Positions 7,908 to 16,894 of a stretch of 64,000 bases of DNA are shown in pieces. The position numbers and the translations under genes are program-made. This DNA comes from an uncultured Chlorobiota bacterium (lineage in GTDB: Bacteria; Bacteroidota; Ignavibacteria; UBA10030; UBA6906). The stretch's first letter is position 1. Each line of letters starts with the position of its first letter. The notes under the pieces were generated by a model. It did not search any database, was not told the DNA's origin, and saw nothing but the letters and a program-made list of their open reading frames with translations. The stretch spans positions 321,029-385,028 of the forward strand of contig CAADGV010000007.1 of NCBI GenBank assembly GCA_900696645.1, read 5' to 3'.

Positions 7908-9275
7908 ATGCCGGGCTTATTTGGATTGTTGGAGATCGGACGTAGGGCGCTGGCGTCGCAGCAGCTCTCAATGAACGTCACGAGTCACAATATTGCGAAC
8001 GCAACAACGCCGGGCTACACGCGCCAGCGGGCTGACTTGATTGCAACAATGCCGCTCAAAAATGCCAAGGGGTTGTTCATTGGAACAGGCGTAAGCGTTG
8101 AAGGGATTGAACGTTTGCGCAACAGGTTTCTTGATAACCAATATCGTCAATCAAGCGGAACATTGGGGTCGGCTTCGTTGCGGCAAGGCGTACTCAGTCA
8201 GATTGAGTCGGTACTGAATGAGCCGTCCGATCACGGGCTCCAATCGGCAATGACGAAGTTCTTCAACAGTTTCCAGGAGCTGTCCGCACATCCCGAGGAT
8301 GCCGGTCCGCGCAACGCCGTGTTGTCGCAGGCAACGCACCTTGTTTCCACGTTCAACCGGATCAGCAACGGCCTCATAGCTCAGCGAAACAATCTCATTG
8401 ATGATGCAGGGAATAAGGTCATTCAGATCAACAGTCTGACAAGACAAATCGCCGACCTGAACGCGCAAATCGTTTCCTCAAGAGGTGCCGGCAACCTCCC
8501 GAATGACCTGATGGATCAGCGTGATCAGGCGCTTGACCAGCTTTCGCAACTTGCCAATATCTCGGCATCAGTCGATAGTCAGGGTGTCATGCTTGTTTCA
8601 ATCGGAGGGACACTTGTTGCCGGAAACGCTACGTCCGTACCCTTGCAAATGTCTGCAACGGCGAACTCGTTGACCATTACCACATCCGGCGGGTACGCGC
8701 TCCAAGTCGGGGGCGGCCAACTCGGGGGGTTGATGGAAATGTATAACACAACAATTCCCGGCCAGCAGTCGCAGATTGATACACTCGCAAACACGATTAT
8801 AACACGCGTCAACGCGGTTCACTCTGCCGGATACGGACTTGGAGATCCGCCGCGAACCGGGATCAATTTCTTCACGGGGACCGATGCCCGAAGTATTGCC
8901 GTGAACAACACTATTTCCTCCAATATAAACAACATTGCTGCTTCGGGTGACGGCGCACCGGGTAATAATGAGAATGCCTTGGCGCTGTTTGGCATTATCA
9001 ACGAACAACTGCTCGACGGCGGAACATCAACAGTCTCCCAGTTCTACAATCGATTCGTCAGTTCGATCGGGTCGGCAGTCACCTCTGCTACCGCGGCGAG
9101 TAACGGTGCCGAACTGATCCTTTCACAACTGTATGCGCAGCGCGAATCAGTTTCCGGTGTTTCGTTGGATGAAGAAATGACCAACATGATCAAATTCCAA
9201 CGGTCGTTCGAAGCTGCTGCCCGACTTGTGAGTACAACGGACGAGCTTATGAAAACTATCCTCAATATGGTGTAG
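7908..9275 (+). CDS. flgK: Flagellar hook-associated protein 1 FlgK
   Basis: 455 residues, at the short end for FlgK. The N-terminus shows SHNIANATTPGYTRQRADL, then the helical region with NQYRQSSGTLG, and the C-terminus SGVSLDEEMTNMIKFQRSFEAAARLVSTTDELM. All three are FlgK signatures. It forms the first hook-filament junction ring. The central variable domain is compact, explaining the short length. It is preceded by GAGG and lies 11 nt after flgN and 2 nt before flgL. Confidence 0.96.
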   Translation: MPGLFGLLEIGRRALASQQLSMNVTSHNIANATTPGYTRQRADLIATMPLKNAKGLFIGTGVSVEGIERLRNRFLDNQYRQSSGTLGSASLRQGVLSQIESVLNEPSDHGLQSAMTKFFNSFQELSAHPEDAGPRNAVLSQATHLVSTFNRISNGLIAQRNNLIDDAGNKVIQINSLTRQIADLNAQIVSSRGAGNLPNDLMDQRDQALDQLSQLANISASVDSQGVMLVSIGGTLVAGNATSVPLQMSATANSLTITTSGGYALQVGGGQLGGLMEMYNTTIPGQQSQIDTLANTIITRVNAVHSAGYGLGDPPRTGINFFTGTDARSIAVNNTISSNINNIAASGDGAPGNNENALALFGIINEQLLDGGTSTVSQFYNRFVSSIGSAVTSATAASNGAELILSQLYAQRESVSGVSLDEEMTNMIKFQRSFEAAARLVSTTDELMKTILNMV

Positions 9276-9277
9276 CC

Positions 9278-10165
9278 ATGAGAATCAGTGATAACATTCT
9301 GACGAAGAATTTCCTGACCAGTGTCAACAATTCCCGGTCCCGAATGAGCAAGCTGCAGGATCAGCTTTCATCGGGAAAGCGGGTTTTGAATCCGTCCGAC
9401 GATCCGGAGGCGGCATACAGAATCCTCAGAACAAAAACCGCCATCCACAAAAACGAGCAGTTTCAGAAGAACGTGAGTGACGGAACCGTTATGTTGCAGG
9501 CGACTGCACAAGCGATTGATAATTTCAGCAACCTGCTGCTTGAAGCAAAAGATATTGTGACCAAGGCACGGAGCGGAATCGGCACGACAAACCTGGAAAC
9601 CTTTGCCGAGCAAATCGACGCCATCATCAAGAGTGCCGTTCAGATCGGTAATACGCAGTTCAACGGCAAACATCTTTTCGGCGGTACGCAAACCACGGCT
9701 CCTCCGTTCATTCTGGCGGCGGATGGATCAACGGTAACTCTCAACCCCAACGGTATCACCGGAACGATTGAGCTTCAGGTTGGTGACGGATTGAAGCAAG
9801 CAGTGAATATCGACGGGATGCAGGCATTCCTCGGAGAGGAGATCTTTCAGGCGCTGATCGATATCCGTGACACGATGCGTGGCGGCACCGTACCCACCGC
9901 GGCACACTACGACCAGGTAACGGCACACGTGTCGCATGTGTCGAGTGTCGGCGGAAAGACCGGACTCATGTTGAATGCTCTTGAAATGCACGAGAATTTT
10001 CTGGCAGGACGTGAAATTCACCTTGCAAGCTTGCTTTCAAATGATGACGATACGGATTTTGCGGAATCAACATTGTTGTTGAGGAAAGAAGAGATGATGC
10101 TGGAGGCGGCATTGAATGTCGGTGCCCGGCTAATCCCAAAAACACTGATGGACTTCTTACGGTAG
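9278..10165 (+). CDS. flgL: Flagellar hook-associated protein 3 FlgL
   Basis: 295 residues. The N-terminal flagellin-like helix (SRMSKLQDQLSSGKRVLNPSDDPEAA) and the C-terminal helix (RKEEMMLEAALNVGARLI) are typical of FlgL. It forms the second junction ring between hook and filament, next to FlgK. No flagellin or cap gene follows; motor genes begin 1 nt after the stop, so filament genes are elsewhere. Confidence 0.94.
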   Translation: MRISDNILTKNFLTSVNNSRSRMSKLQDQLSSGKRVLNPSDDPEAAYRILRTKTAIHKNEQFQKNVSDGTVMLQATAQAIDNFSNLLLEAKDIVTKARSGIGTTNLETFAEQIDAIIKSAVQIGNTQFNGKHLFGGTQTTAPPFILAADGSTVTLNPNGITGTIELQVGDGLKQAVNIDGMQAFLGEEIFQALIDIRDTMRGGTVPTAAHYDQVTAHVSHVSSVGGKTGLMLNALEMHENFLAGREIHLASLLSNDDDTDFAESTLLLRKEEMMLEAALNVGARLIPKTLMDFLR

Positions 10166-10166
10166 A

Positions 10167-10949
10167 ATGAACTCTCGTTGGGATGCTGGAACCATACTCG
10201 GCCTGGCGCTGGGATTTTCTGTTGTCTTCGGTTCGTTTGTGTTGGAGGGCGGTACCATTGGCGGACTGATTCTGCTTCCTGCCATGGCGATTGTATTTGG
10301 AGGAACCATAGCAGCAGCGATGATCGGCACCTCAATGAGCAGCATAACGAGCATCGGAAGACTGATGTTTCTTGCAGTGCGTCCGCCGATACAGGACGTC
10401 CGGTCAACGATCGATTCGATTGTGTTCTACTCGTCTGTTGCACGGCGGGAAGGATTGTTTGCTCTTGAGAAGTTCATCGATACAGCGCCGCATCAGTTTT
10501 TGCAGAAGATTTTGAGGTTAACAGTGGACGGGATTGATCCACACAGCTTGCGTGGCCTTGCGGAAACGGAAATCCACTATGTGGGCGACCGTCATGCGAG
10601 GAATGCTGCAATCTTTCACAAAATGGGCGGGTATTCGCCTACAATGGGCATTATCGGAACAGTGATGGGATTGATTGCCACACTTGCCGCGGCCGGTGAA
10701 GATCCGGATACACTCATCCGGCACATAGCGACAGCTTTTATCGCCACCTTGTGGGGCGTGCTTATGGCGAATATTGTGTGGCTCCCGATTCATGACAAGC
10801 TGAAGAAGATTCATGATGAAGAGAGCATGCATCTCGATCTGATTCTTGAAGGTGTTCAGGGAATTCAGGCAGGAGAGATTCCGAGCGTCATCAAGGCAAA
10901 GCTCGAAAGCATGTTGCCGCATTCGGAAAGGAACTCGGTGCTCGTATGA
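10167..10949 (+). CDS. motA: Flagellar stator subunit MotA (first set)
   Basis: 260 residues with four hydrophobic segments, the conserved MGGYSPTMGIIGTVMGLIATL, and a final membrane hairpin before a basic/acidic cytoplasmic tail. MotA subunits surround MotB and push on the FliG ring. The N-terminus (ILGLALGFSVVFGSFVLEGG) resembles the shorter MotA/MotP type. It begins 1 nt after flgL and overlaps motB by 4 nt. The ion used cannot be told from the sequence alone. Confidence 0.92.
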   Translation: MNSRWDAGTILGLALGFSVVFGSFVLEGGTIGGLILLPAMAIVFGGTIAAAMIGTSMSSITSIGRLMFLAVRPPIQDVRSTIDSIVFYSSVARREGLFALEKFIDTAPHQFLQKILRLTVDGIDPHSLRGLAETEIHYVGDRHARNAAIFHKMGGYSPTMGIIGTVMGLIATLAAAGEDPDTLIRHIATAFIATLWGVLMANIVWLPIHDKLKKIHDEESMHLDLILEGVQGIQAGEIPSVIKAKLESMLPHSERNSVLV

Positions 10950-11671
10950 AATCGAAGCGAACACGGAAATCGAAGAACGAAAATCAATCCAACACCGACA
11001 GGTGGCTACTCACCTACGCGGATTTGATTACGTTGTTGCTGGGATTGTTTGTAATCCTGTATGCAATGTCACAAGTTGACAATACGAAGTACTCGAAAGT
11101 GGTGGTTGCCCTGGGTGGAATGTTCGGAAAAGCTGTACCTTTGGGCGGATCAGAGTCCGTGTTGTCCGGTGGAGAATTGATGCCGGATCGTATGAGTATT
11201 GAACGCAAGCTGCAGGGAGCGCTGTACCAGGACCTTCAATCTCAATTGGTTTCGGTTTCCCAGGATTCACGCGGTGTAGTTGTTCATTTGGCAGAGGAGT
11301 TGTTATTTGCGTCCGGCAGCGCGACACTCAAGAACACGTCCATGGGAAGCCTCGACTTGCTTGCAAGCGTCCTCAAGACACTTCCGAACGAGATACGAGT
11401 TGAAGGACATACAGACGACGTTCCCATCAGCACAGCGATGTTCCCTTCAAACTGGCATTTGTCGGTCGGTCGGGCAATGAACACAGGCGATTATTTGATG
11501 AAACGGCATGGCATTGATCCGGAAAAGGTGACAATAGTCGGGTTCTCAGAATACAAGCCCCTGGTTCCCAACACAACACCGGAGAACAAGGCAAAGAACC
11601 GGCGGGTCGATATCGTCATTGTTTCATCAGAAGTATTGCACAACACTAAACAGGCGGGAGAACAACAATGA
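10946..11671 (+). CDS. motB: Flagellar stator subunit MotB (first set)
   Basis: 241 residues. One transmembrane helix with the ion-binding Asp (LTYADLITLLLGLFVILYAMS) is followed by a plug/linker and an OmpA-like peptidoglycan-binding domain containing VEGHTDDVPI and NRRVDIVI. It anchors the stator to the wall. Together with the MotA overlapping it, it forms one of two stator sets in this operon. It overlaps fliW by 4 nt. Confidence 0.93.
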   Translation: MKSKRTRKSKNENQSNTDRWLLTYADLITLLLGLFVILYAMSQVDNTKYSKVVVALGGMFGKAVPLGGSESVLSGGELMPDRMSIERKLQGALYQDLQSQLVSVSQDSRGVVVHLAEELLFASGSATLKNTSMGSLDLLASVLKTLPNEIRVEGHTDDVPISTAMFPSNWHLSVGRAMNTGDYLMKRHGIDPEKVTIVGFSEYKPLVPNTTPENKAKNRRVDIVIVSSEVLHNTKQAGEQQ

Positions 11672-12084
11672 AGTGTTTCAATCATCAGTTCGGTGAAATC
11701 GAGTACGCACAAGAGCATGTGTATGATTTTCCGGAGGGAATCATCGGATTTGAGCATCTGCACAAATTCATCATTATCAACGATCCCGAAACAGAGCCGT
11801 TCCGGTGGCTGCTCTCCGTGGAAGACAAGGAGTTCTGTGTTCCCATTCTTGATCCGAAATTCATCGATCCTCTGTACCAGGCATCCGAGCGATTCGAAGA
11901 GGGTGTGACGGTTGCTGTCATTGTGTCGTTGAAAGAACCTATCGAACAATCCACAGTGAATCTGAGGAGCCCGTTATTGATTGATGCAGGGAAACATCTC
12001 GGGAAGCAGTCAATTCTCGAGAACGAGCGGTTTGCCATTCAGCACAAATTCATCAACGAGCTGCAGCTCGTTACGGGAGAGTGA
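11668..12084 (+). CDS. fliW: Flagellar assembly factor FliW
   Basis: 138 residues with FliW hallmarks: FPEGIIGFEHLHKFIII near the start and NLRSPLLID with QSILENERFAIQHKF near the end. FliW binds flagellin and also binds CsrA. Free flagellin thus controls how much CsrA represses flagellin translation. Its partner csrA follows after 3 nt, the usual arrangement for this partner-switch. Confidence 0.96.
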   Translation: MKCFNHQFGEIEYAQEHVYDFPEGIIGFEHLHKFIIINDPETEPFRWLLSVEDKEFCVPILDPKFIDPLYQASERFEEGVTVAVIVSLKEPIEQSTVNLRSPLLIDAGKHLGKQSILENERFAIQHKFINELQLVTGE

Positions 12085-12087
12085 CAC

Positions 12088-12339
12088 ATGTTAGTCCTAT
12101 CACGCAAGCTGGATGAGGCAATTCACATTGGCGGCGGTATTCGCGTTAAGATACTTCATATCAGCGATGGACAAGTGAAAATCGGGATTGAAGCTCCGCC
12201 CGACGTGAAAATCTATCGTGCCGAGATTGTTTCAGAGATTGAAAAGCAAAACATCCTTGCTGCCCGTGCAGGAAAAAGTGTTGCAGCAAAAGCCGCAGGT
12301 ATGTTGACGAAATCGGCGGTCAAGACAAAACCAGACTGA
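12088..12339 (+). CDS. csrA: Carbon storage / translational regulator CsrA
   Basis: 83 residues. The N-terminus [23 protein letters not shown] and the segment [18 protein letters not shown] are classic CsrA. The protein is a homodimer that blocks ribosome-binding sites at GGA motifs in mRNA leaders. Here it is likely the regulator of flagellin synthesis together with FliW. The C-terminal tail (about residues 60-83, Ala/Lys-rich) is longer than in E. coli CsrA, as is common in FliW-dependent forms. Confidence 0.97.
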   Translation: MLVLSRKLDEAIHIGGGIRVKILHISDGQVKIGIEAPPDVKIYRAEIVSEIEKQNILAARAGKSVAAKAAGMLTKSAVKTKPD

Positions 12340-12358
12340 TGAGAAAAGGGTTGTATCC

Positions 12359-13225
12359 ATGTTTGTCATAATCGGAATTGCTGTTGTGTTGCTGAGCGTT
12401 CTCGGCGGGTTTGTGCTGCACGGCGGCCCGCTTGGAGTGCTTTTCCAGCCGGAGGAATTTCTCATTATCGGCGGTGCTGCAATGGGCGCATTGTTGGTGC
12501 AGACGCCACCGTCGCTGCTCAAACGGGTGGCAAGCAACATGGGCGGTCTCTTCAAGGGCGATCCGTACACCAGGGATGAGTATCTGAACATGCTGAAGAC
12601 GATGTTCGAACTCTTCAACGCCGCAACACGTGACGGTTTGATAGCTATTGAACAACACGTTGAAAAGCCGGAGGCAAGCTCCATCTTCTCAAAAAATAAA
12701 TTTCTTATGCACCACAAGCATGCACTGTACTATCTTGCCGATACGATGAAACTGCTGATGGGAGGCGGGGTGCCGCCGCATGATCTTGAGTCGATGCTTG
12801 AAGCGGATATCGAGACACATCACACCGAAGAAACGCAAGCAAGTGGAATGTTGCAGAAGGTGGCCGATGCCCTGCCCGGTCTTGGCATCGTTGCTGCCGT
12901 CCTGGGAATCGTGATCACGATGCAGGCAATTGATGGGCCTCCTGCGGAAATAGGCTATAAGGTTGCAGCGGCCCTTGTGGGGACGTTTCTGGGCATTTTT
13001 CTCTGCTACGGTTTCGTCGGCCCGATGTCGACGCACATGGATCTGTTAAGCCAATCGCAATCGCGGTATTTTGAATGTATGAAGGCCGGCATCGTCGCCT
13101 ATGCAAAGGGGAACGCCCCGTTGGTGGTTGTTGAGTTTGCCCGACGCGTCATTCCAAACGAAGTACGGCCGACATTCCAGGAACTGGAGCAAGCGGTGAA
13201 AGCTCTTAAGCATGTACAATCCTAA
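12359..13225 (+). CDS. Flagellar stator subunit MotA (second set)
   Basis: 288 residues, longer than the first MotA and closer to the E. coli form. It starts with a hydrophobic helix, contains GPLGVLFQPEEFLIIGGAAMGAL, and the channel region VADALPGLGIVAAVLGIVITM with ALVGTFLGIFLCYGFVGP. A second motB follows after 17 nt. Two different motAB pairs in one operon suggest two stator types, perhaps for different loads or ions. They look too different to be a recent duplication. Confidence 0.93.
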   Translation: MFVIIGIAVVLLSVLGGFVLHGGPLGVLFQPEEFLIIGGAAMGALLVQTPPSLLKRVASNMGGLFKGDPYTRDEYLNMLKTMFELFNAATRDGLIAIEQHVEKPEASSIFSKNKFLMHHKHALYYLADTMKLLMGGGVPPHDLESMLEADIETHHTEETQASGMLQKVADALPGLGIVAAVLGIVITMQAIDGPPAEIGYKVAAALVGTFLGIFLCYGFVGPMSTHMDLLSQSQSRYFECMKAGIVAYAKGNAPLVVVEFARRVIPNEVRPTFQELEQAVKALKHVQS

Positions 13226-13242
13226 GTAATTGGGCGAGGGCA

Positions 13243-14007
13243 ATGAACCGCAGTCACAGCGATCTTCCCATTATCATCAAGAAGAGGAAGCACGGCGCTC
13301 ACGGCCATCATGGCGGCGCGTGGAAAGTAGCGTATGCTGATTTCGTTACTGCGATGATGGCCTTGTTCATTGTGTTGTGGATTGTCGGGCAGAGCAAGCA
13401 GGTGAAGGAATATGTAGCGCATTATTTCAGGGACCCCGGGGCTTTTTTTGAGAACTCAACGGGAGGCGGCGCGTTCAACGGAACAACAGTTCCAATGCCC
13501 CAACAACATGTTGAAGACAATCTGCGTCGTGAAACCAAACGAATGGAGCATATGGCCTCAACGCTGACGAACAAATTAGGGCAGGATTCGTCGCTGCATC
13601 AGCTCCTGAGCCAGATTTCATTTGAGATGACGGAAGAAGGGATGAGAATAAATCTGAACGAGTCTGCTCAAGGCACATATTTCGACCTCGGTACATCTCG
13701 GCTGAAACCGGAGGCTATCGGGATACTGACTACGATTGCAACCGAGATCGGAAGACTTCCTAACGATGTGGTCATTGAAGGGCACACAGATGCGCTTCCA
13801 TATTCGAGCACGCTGGGGTATACGAATTTCGAGTTGAGCACGGATCGCGCCAATGCGGCGCGTCGTCTTCTCATGGCCAACGGGTTGCGGGCTGAACAGC
13901 TTTCCGATGTTCGCGGCTATGCCGACACCCGGCTGCGCGATCGCAACAGGCCGTTTGATGCTTCCAATCGCAGAATCAGCATTGTGATTAAGTTCGGGGA
14001 ACAGTAG
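13243..14007 (+). CDS. Flagellar stator subunit MotB (second set)
   Basis: 254 residues with a His-rich N-terminus (KKRKHGAHGHHGGAWK), a transmembrane helix carrying the ion-binding Asp (VAYADFVTAMMALFIVLWIVG), and a C-terminal OmpA-like domain (EGHTDALPY, STDRANAARRLLM, NRRISIVI). HGGAWKVAYADFVTAMMA is the proton-type MotB pattern of Proteobacteria, so proton use is likely but not proven. It sits 1 nt before the response regulator gene. Confidence 0.93.
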   Translation: MNRSHSDLPIIIKKRKHGAHGHHGGAWKVAYADFVTAMMALFIVLWIVGQSKQVKEYVAHYFRDPGAFFENSTGGGAFNGTTVPMPQQHVEDNLRRETKRMEHMASTLTNKLGQDSSLHQLLSQISFEMTEEGMRINLNESAQGTYFDLGTSRLKPEAIGILTTIATEIGRLPNDVVIEGHTDALPYSSTLGYTNFELSTDRANAARRLLMANGLRAEQLSDVRGYADTRLRDRNRPFDASNRRISIVIKFGEQ

Positions 14008-14008
14008 T

Positions 14009-15202
14009 ATGAACAAGCCGCCAAAAATCTTGATCGTTGACGACGACGAGGTGCAGTTGCAGGTCATCGGGCATGCCATTCAATCGGTAGGCGAGTATGT
14101 CGTCTTGACGACAACAAGCCCTATAACCGCAATGCAGATTGCCGAGAAACACTCTCCCGACGTTATCTTGAGCGACTTTTTCATGCCCGAGCAGGATGGA
14201 TTCACCTTCTGCCGAAAGGTCAAAGAGCATCCCCGGTTGCGTACGGTAATGTTTATTCTTCTGACATCGGCATCGACAATTGATCAACGGGTCCGCGGCC
14301 TTGACCTCGGCGCCGATGACTATATTGCCAAGCCGTTTAATACTGAGGAGTTGCTTTCACGCATCAGGGCTGCACTCCGCTTGAGGGCGTTGAACGATGA
14401 ACTCGAAACCGACAAAGCGCAACTTTCCGCTCTCTACAAAGAGGCGGAAGAAAGTTTCATGGGAGTGCTCTCACTGCTGACACACCTGATTGGCCAACGT
14501 GTGCCGAGCGCGTCCGTACGCGGGGATCGTGCGGCTGCCATGGCCCGCTGGATTGGCGAACGCCTCGGCTTGAATGAAGAAGAGTTGAAGATGCTTGAGA
14601 TCGCGGCAAAGCTCCATGAGATCGGCAAGGTCAATCTGCCTGATGATCTGTTGAAAAAGCCGGTGTCTGAGTTAACCGACGTTGAGCGCGGAGCGATTGC
14701 GCATTTTCCGATAATGGGGCAGATGATTCTCGGCGGCATACCGCGTCTGCAATCCGTTGGCGCGTTTCTTCGTCATCAGATGGAGAATTTTGACGGAACC
14801 GGATATCCCGACAAGCTGCAAAAAGATCAGATCCCGATTGAAGCGCGTATTCTGCGGGCAATCAACGTCGTTGAATCGGAATGTGCGGTGCATCCCGGGA
14901 ATGTTGAGAGCGCAGTCTCTGCTATTACGCGTTGCAAGGGGACTGTGATTGATCCGCATATTGTGCAGTTGATCACCGAGTATTTGCAAGTCGTGGAAAA
15001 CCCCGCATGGCGCGAAGGGAAGAGGCAGGTGTCGATCTATGATTTGAAGGAAGGAATGGTGATAGCACACGACTTGACCACGGGAAGCGGCACCAAACTC
15101 CTCTCGGACAAATCGAAGATTTCCCTTTCGATTCTTGAGAGAATATTTGCTCACCACCAGCATGATCCGATTCTTAATACCATTTACGTCTACGACGCAT
15201 AA
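14009..15202 (+). CDS. Response regulator with degenerate HD-GYP-type output domain
   Basis: 397 residues. A receiver domain (1-120) has DDD at 11-13, phosphoacceptor Asp56 and Lys108 (IAKPF). A linker helix leads to an HD-GYP-like domain (about 160-300) with GTGYP at 263-267 and a conserved His232. Key metal ligands differ from active enzymes: the HD pair is H203-E204, the HHE motif reads RHQ (255-257), and the Asp of the last helix is Asn286. It may bind c-di-GMP or a partner without hydrolysing it. It closes the flagellar operon, 1 nt after motB, so a role in motor control is plausible. Confidence 0.82.
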   Translation: MNKPPKILIVDDDEVQLQVIGHAIQSVGEYVVLTTTSPITAMQIAEKHSPDVILSDFFMPEQDGFTFCRKVKEHPRLRTVMFILLTSASTIDQRVRGLDLGADDYIAKPFNTEELLSRIRAALRLRALNDELETDKAQLSALYKEAEESFMGVLSLLTHLIGQRVPSASVRGDRAAAMARWIGERLGLNEEELKMLEIAAKLHEIGKVNLPDDLLKKPVSELTDVERGAIAHFPIMGQMILGGIPRLQSVGAFLRHQMENFDGTGYPDKLQKDQIPIEARILRAINVVESECAVHPGNVESAVSAITRCKGTVIDPHIVQLITEYLQVVENPAWREGKRQVSIYDLKEGMVIAHDLTTGSGTKLLSDKSKISLSILERIFAHHQHDPILNTIYVYDA

Positions 15203-15219
15203 GGTATTGGGAAAAGGAT

Positions 15220-15867
15220 TCATACCGGCTTTCCTTTTGAGACGTACGGATTACCCTTCATGTGAAACCGCCATTTGTGCAGTGTCCCTTGAGTGATGCC
15301 GATACGTGTCGTGCGAGCTACCGCGACAGGCATTTCCAGAAATTTCTCCTCTGCAAGCCACAAGTTGCCGGTGCATAAGTCAACGCCGTTTTCTTCCCGT
15401 CCGATTCCGAATGCTTCACACAGTTTTGCGGGTCCATTGCATAAATTCCTTTTGGCATGTTCTGAGGTGAGCCTGATCCCGCGGTGACGTGCCATTGTTT
15501 TCACGCCTTGCACCGGCTCTGCGGCCCGCAATAATACAGCATGTCCGACACCGGCTTCTTCCGTTACGACGTTGCAACAGAAATGCATTCCATACGTGAA
15601 ATAGACATAAAGGTGTCCGCCGTTCTTGAACATTGCTTCGTTGCGGCGGGTCATACCGTTGTATGCATGACTCGCGGGATCCTTTTCTCCCAAGTATGCT
15701 TCCACTTCAACAATCTGCCCGATAAGAATTTCATCGTTTAGCCTTCTGACAAGAAACTTACCGATAAGTTGGCGGGCGACTTGCAGTGTCGGTTGCAGAT
15801 AGAATTGTCGGCCGATTCTTCTCAAGTGCGGTTTCACAAGGCTGCCCTGTTGCATAGAAATAGACAT
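15220..15867 (-). CDS. mpg: 3-methyladenine DNA glycosylase (AAG/Mpg type)
   Basis: 215 residues. Typical alkyladenine glycosylase motifs: ARQLIGKFLVRR, the catalytic-site segment IVEVEAYLGEKDPASHAYNG, the YVYFTYGMHFCCNVV strand and AVLLRAAEPVQG. It removes 3-methyladenine and related lesions for base-excision repair. It is convergent with the flagellar operon, with only 17 nt between stops. It has no partner gene upstream. Confidence 0.95.
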   Translation of the reverse strand: MSISMQQGSLVKPHLRRIGRQFYLQPTLQVARQLIGKFLVRRLNDEILIGQIVEVEAYLGEKDPASHAYNGMTRRNEAMFKNGGHLYVYFTYGMHFCCNVVTEEAGVGHAVLLRAAEPVQGVKTMARHRGIRLTSEHAKRNLCNGPAKLCEAFGIGREENGVDLCTGNLWLAEEKFLEMPVAVARTTRIGITQGTLHKWRFHMKGNPYVSKGKPV

Positions 15868-15942
15868 GAACGTCTAATTGTTCAATGAGAAGGTGAAAGA
15901 GGAAACGAGCTTGGGGCGAATTTCCTCTTCATTCAAGCGGGC

Positions 15943-16791
15943 CTAAAATATATTATATGTGAAGCCGACTGCAATTACCTCTTTGATTTGCGTTCTCGGG
16001 AACGGTTCGACATTGAGCAGTTGCACCGAGAAAATTGCGCTGATGAATTTGTTCACTGTCATTGTCAGTCTGCTGTCGCTGCGGATATCAACACGTTCAA
16101 TCTTTTTGAGCGGCGCGAAAAGCTCGAGCTTGGACGTAAAAAGGATGTTCTCGGCAAGCTTCCACTCAACATCTGTTACCGACTCGATGCCGCCTTCGAC
16201 TTTGGATGTTTCGACTTGTTGCGTCTCGGGGTTGTCTGCGTAACCGTGCCTTTTCGAGAAGGTCTCGCGTAATGCCATTCCGAGACGTGTCTTCACCTCG
16301 GTAATGGGTTGCCAGCCCGCACCGACACTTTGAGTCAGGTATGCAGGGTCAAAGAAACCGGAAACCTCAGACTTGTCGCCCGCTGCCGGCGTATCGTATT
16401 TGTATCCCGGGGCGAACTGCGATTTGAATGTTACACCCGCATACGGATTTACATATTGATTCAGTTTGTAGGTGAGGATGGACTCCAACTCAATCTTGTC
16501 GTCAGTTTTTCGCAGCCCCTTGTCGGAAATGCGCGCCTGGCCAAACCCAAATTTGTATGCGTTCGCCCAGTTGGTTTTCTCCTCGTCACCCACTGACTTG
16601 CCCTCGATGGAGAATGTCCAGGAAAGGGCATTGTCGCCGCCTACCGACCAATCGGTGAAACCGATTTGGGCGAGCGTAAGGCCCGCTACCATACTATGCG
16701 TCCACCCGTACTTGGGAGCCTGAACGGTGTCGGTTTGCGCGAACAGCGTGTTCGCAACGACGATTAGAGAGAATAAAGCAAATGCTTTCAT
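15943..16791 (-). CDS. DUF3078-like outer-membrane protein
   Basis: 282 residues from the ATG at 16791, which gives a clean signal peptide (MKAFALFSLIVVANTLFAQ). The upstream 21 codons of the open frame run into the preceding terminator and are unlikely to be translated. The mature part is rich in alternating aromatic strands (WTHSMVAGLTLAQIGFTDWSVGG) and ends in YNIF, fitting a beta-barrel. The pattern matches DUF3078 proteins common in Bacteroidetes-like lineages, whose function is unknown. Confidence 0.75.
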   Translation of the reverse strand: MKAFALFSLIVVANTLFAQTDTVQAPKYGWTHSMVAGLTLAQIGFTDWSVGGDNALSWTFSIEGKSVGDEEKTNWANAYKFGFGQARISDKGLRKTDDKIELESILTYKLNQYVNPYAGVTFKSQFAPGYKYDTPAAGDKSEVSGFFDPAYLTQSVGAGWQPITEVKTRLGMALRETFSKRHGYADNPETQQVETSKVEGGIESVTDVEWKLAENILFTSKLELFAPLKKIERVDIRSDSRLTMTVNKFISAIFSVQLLNVEPFPRTQIKEVIAVGFTYNIF

Positions 16792-16832
16792 CGATAGTTC
16801 CTTCTGGAAAATGTAACCGGATATGTCTTGCC

Positions 16833-16865
16833 AAAAGCCCGGAGCGTTCCGCACTCCGGGCTTCC
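16833..16865 (-). terminator. Rho-independent terminator after the Kbp-like gene
   Basis: A perfect 10-bp stem (16835-16844 pairing with 16854-16863) with a 9-nt loop, followed on the minus strand by TTTTGG. It lies 30 nt downstream of the LysM gene stop and upstream of the DUF3078-like gene, so it separates the two. Confidence 0.75.
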
Positions 16866-16894
16866 GAAAAGAGAATTCTCAATTTCCTATGTGG

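Noticed and set aside
15203..15240. Possible bidirectional terminator between the HD-GYP regulator and mpg
   Set aside because: The AAAAGGA/TCCTTTT pairing is A/T-only at the base with a 13-nt loop; too weak to call.
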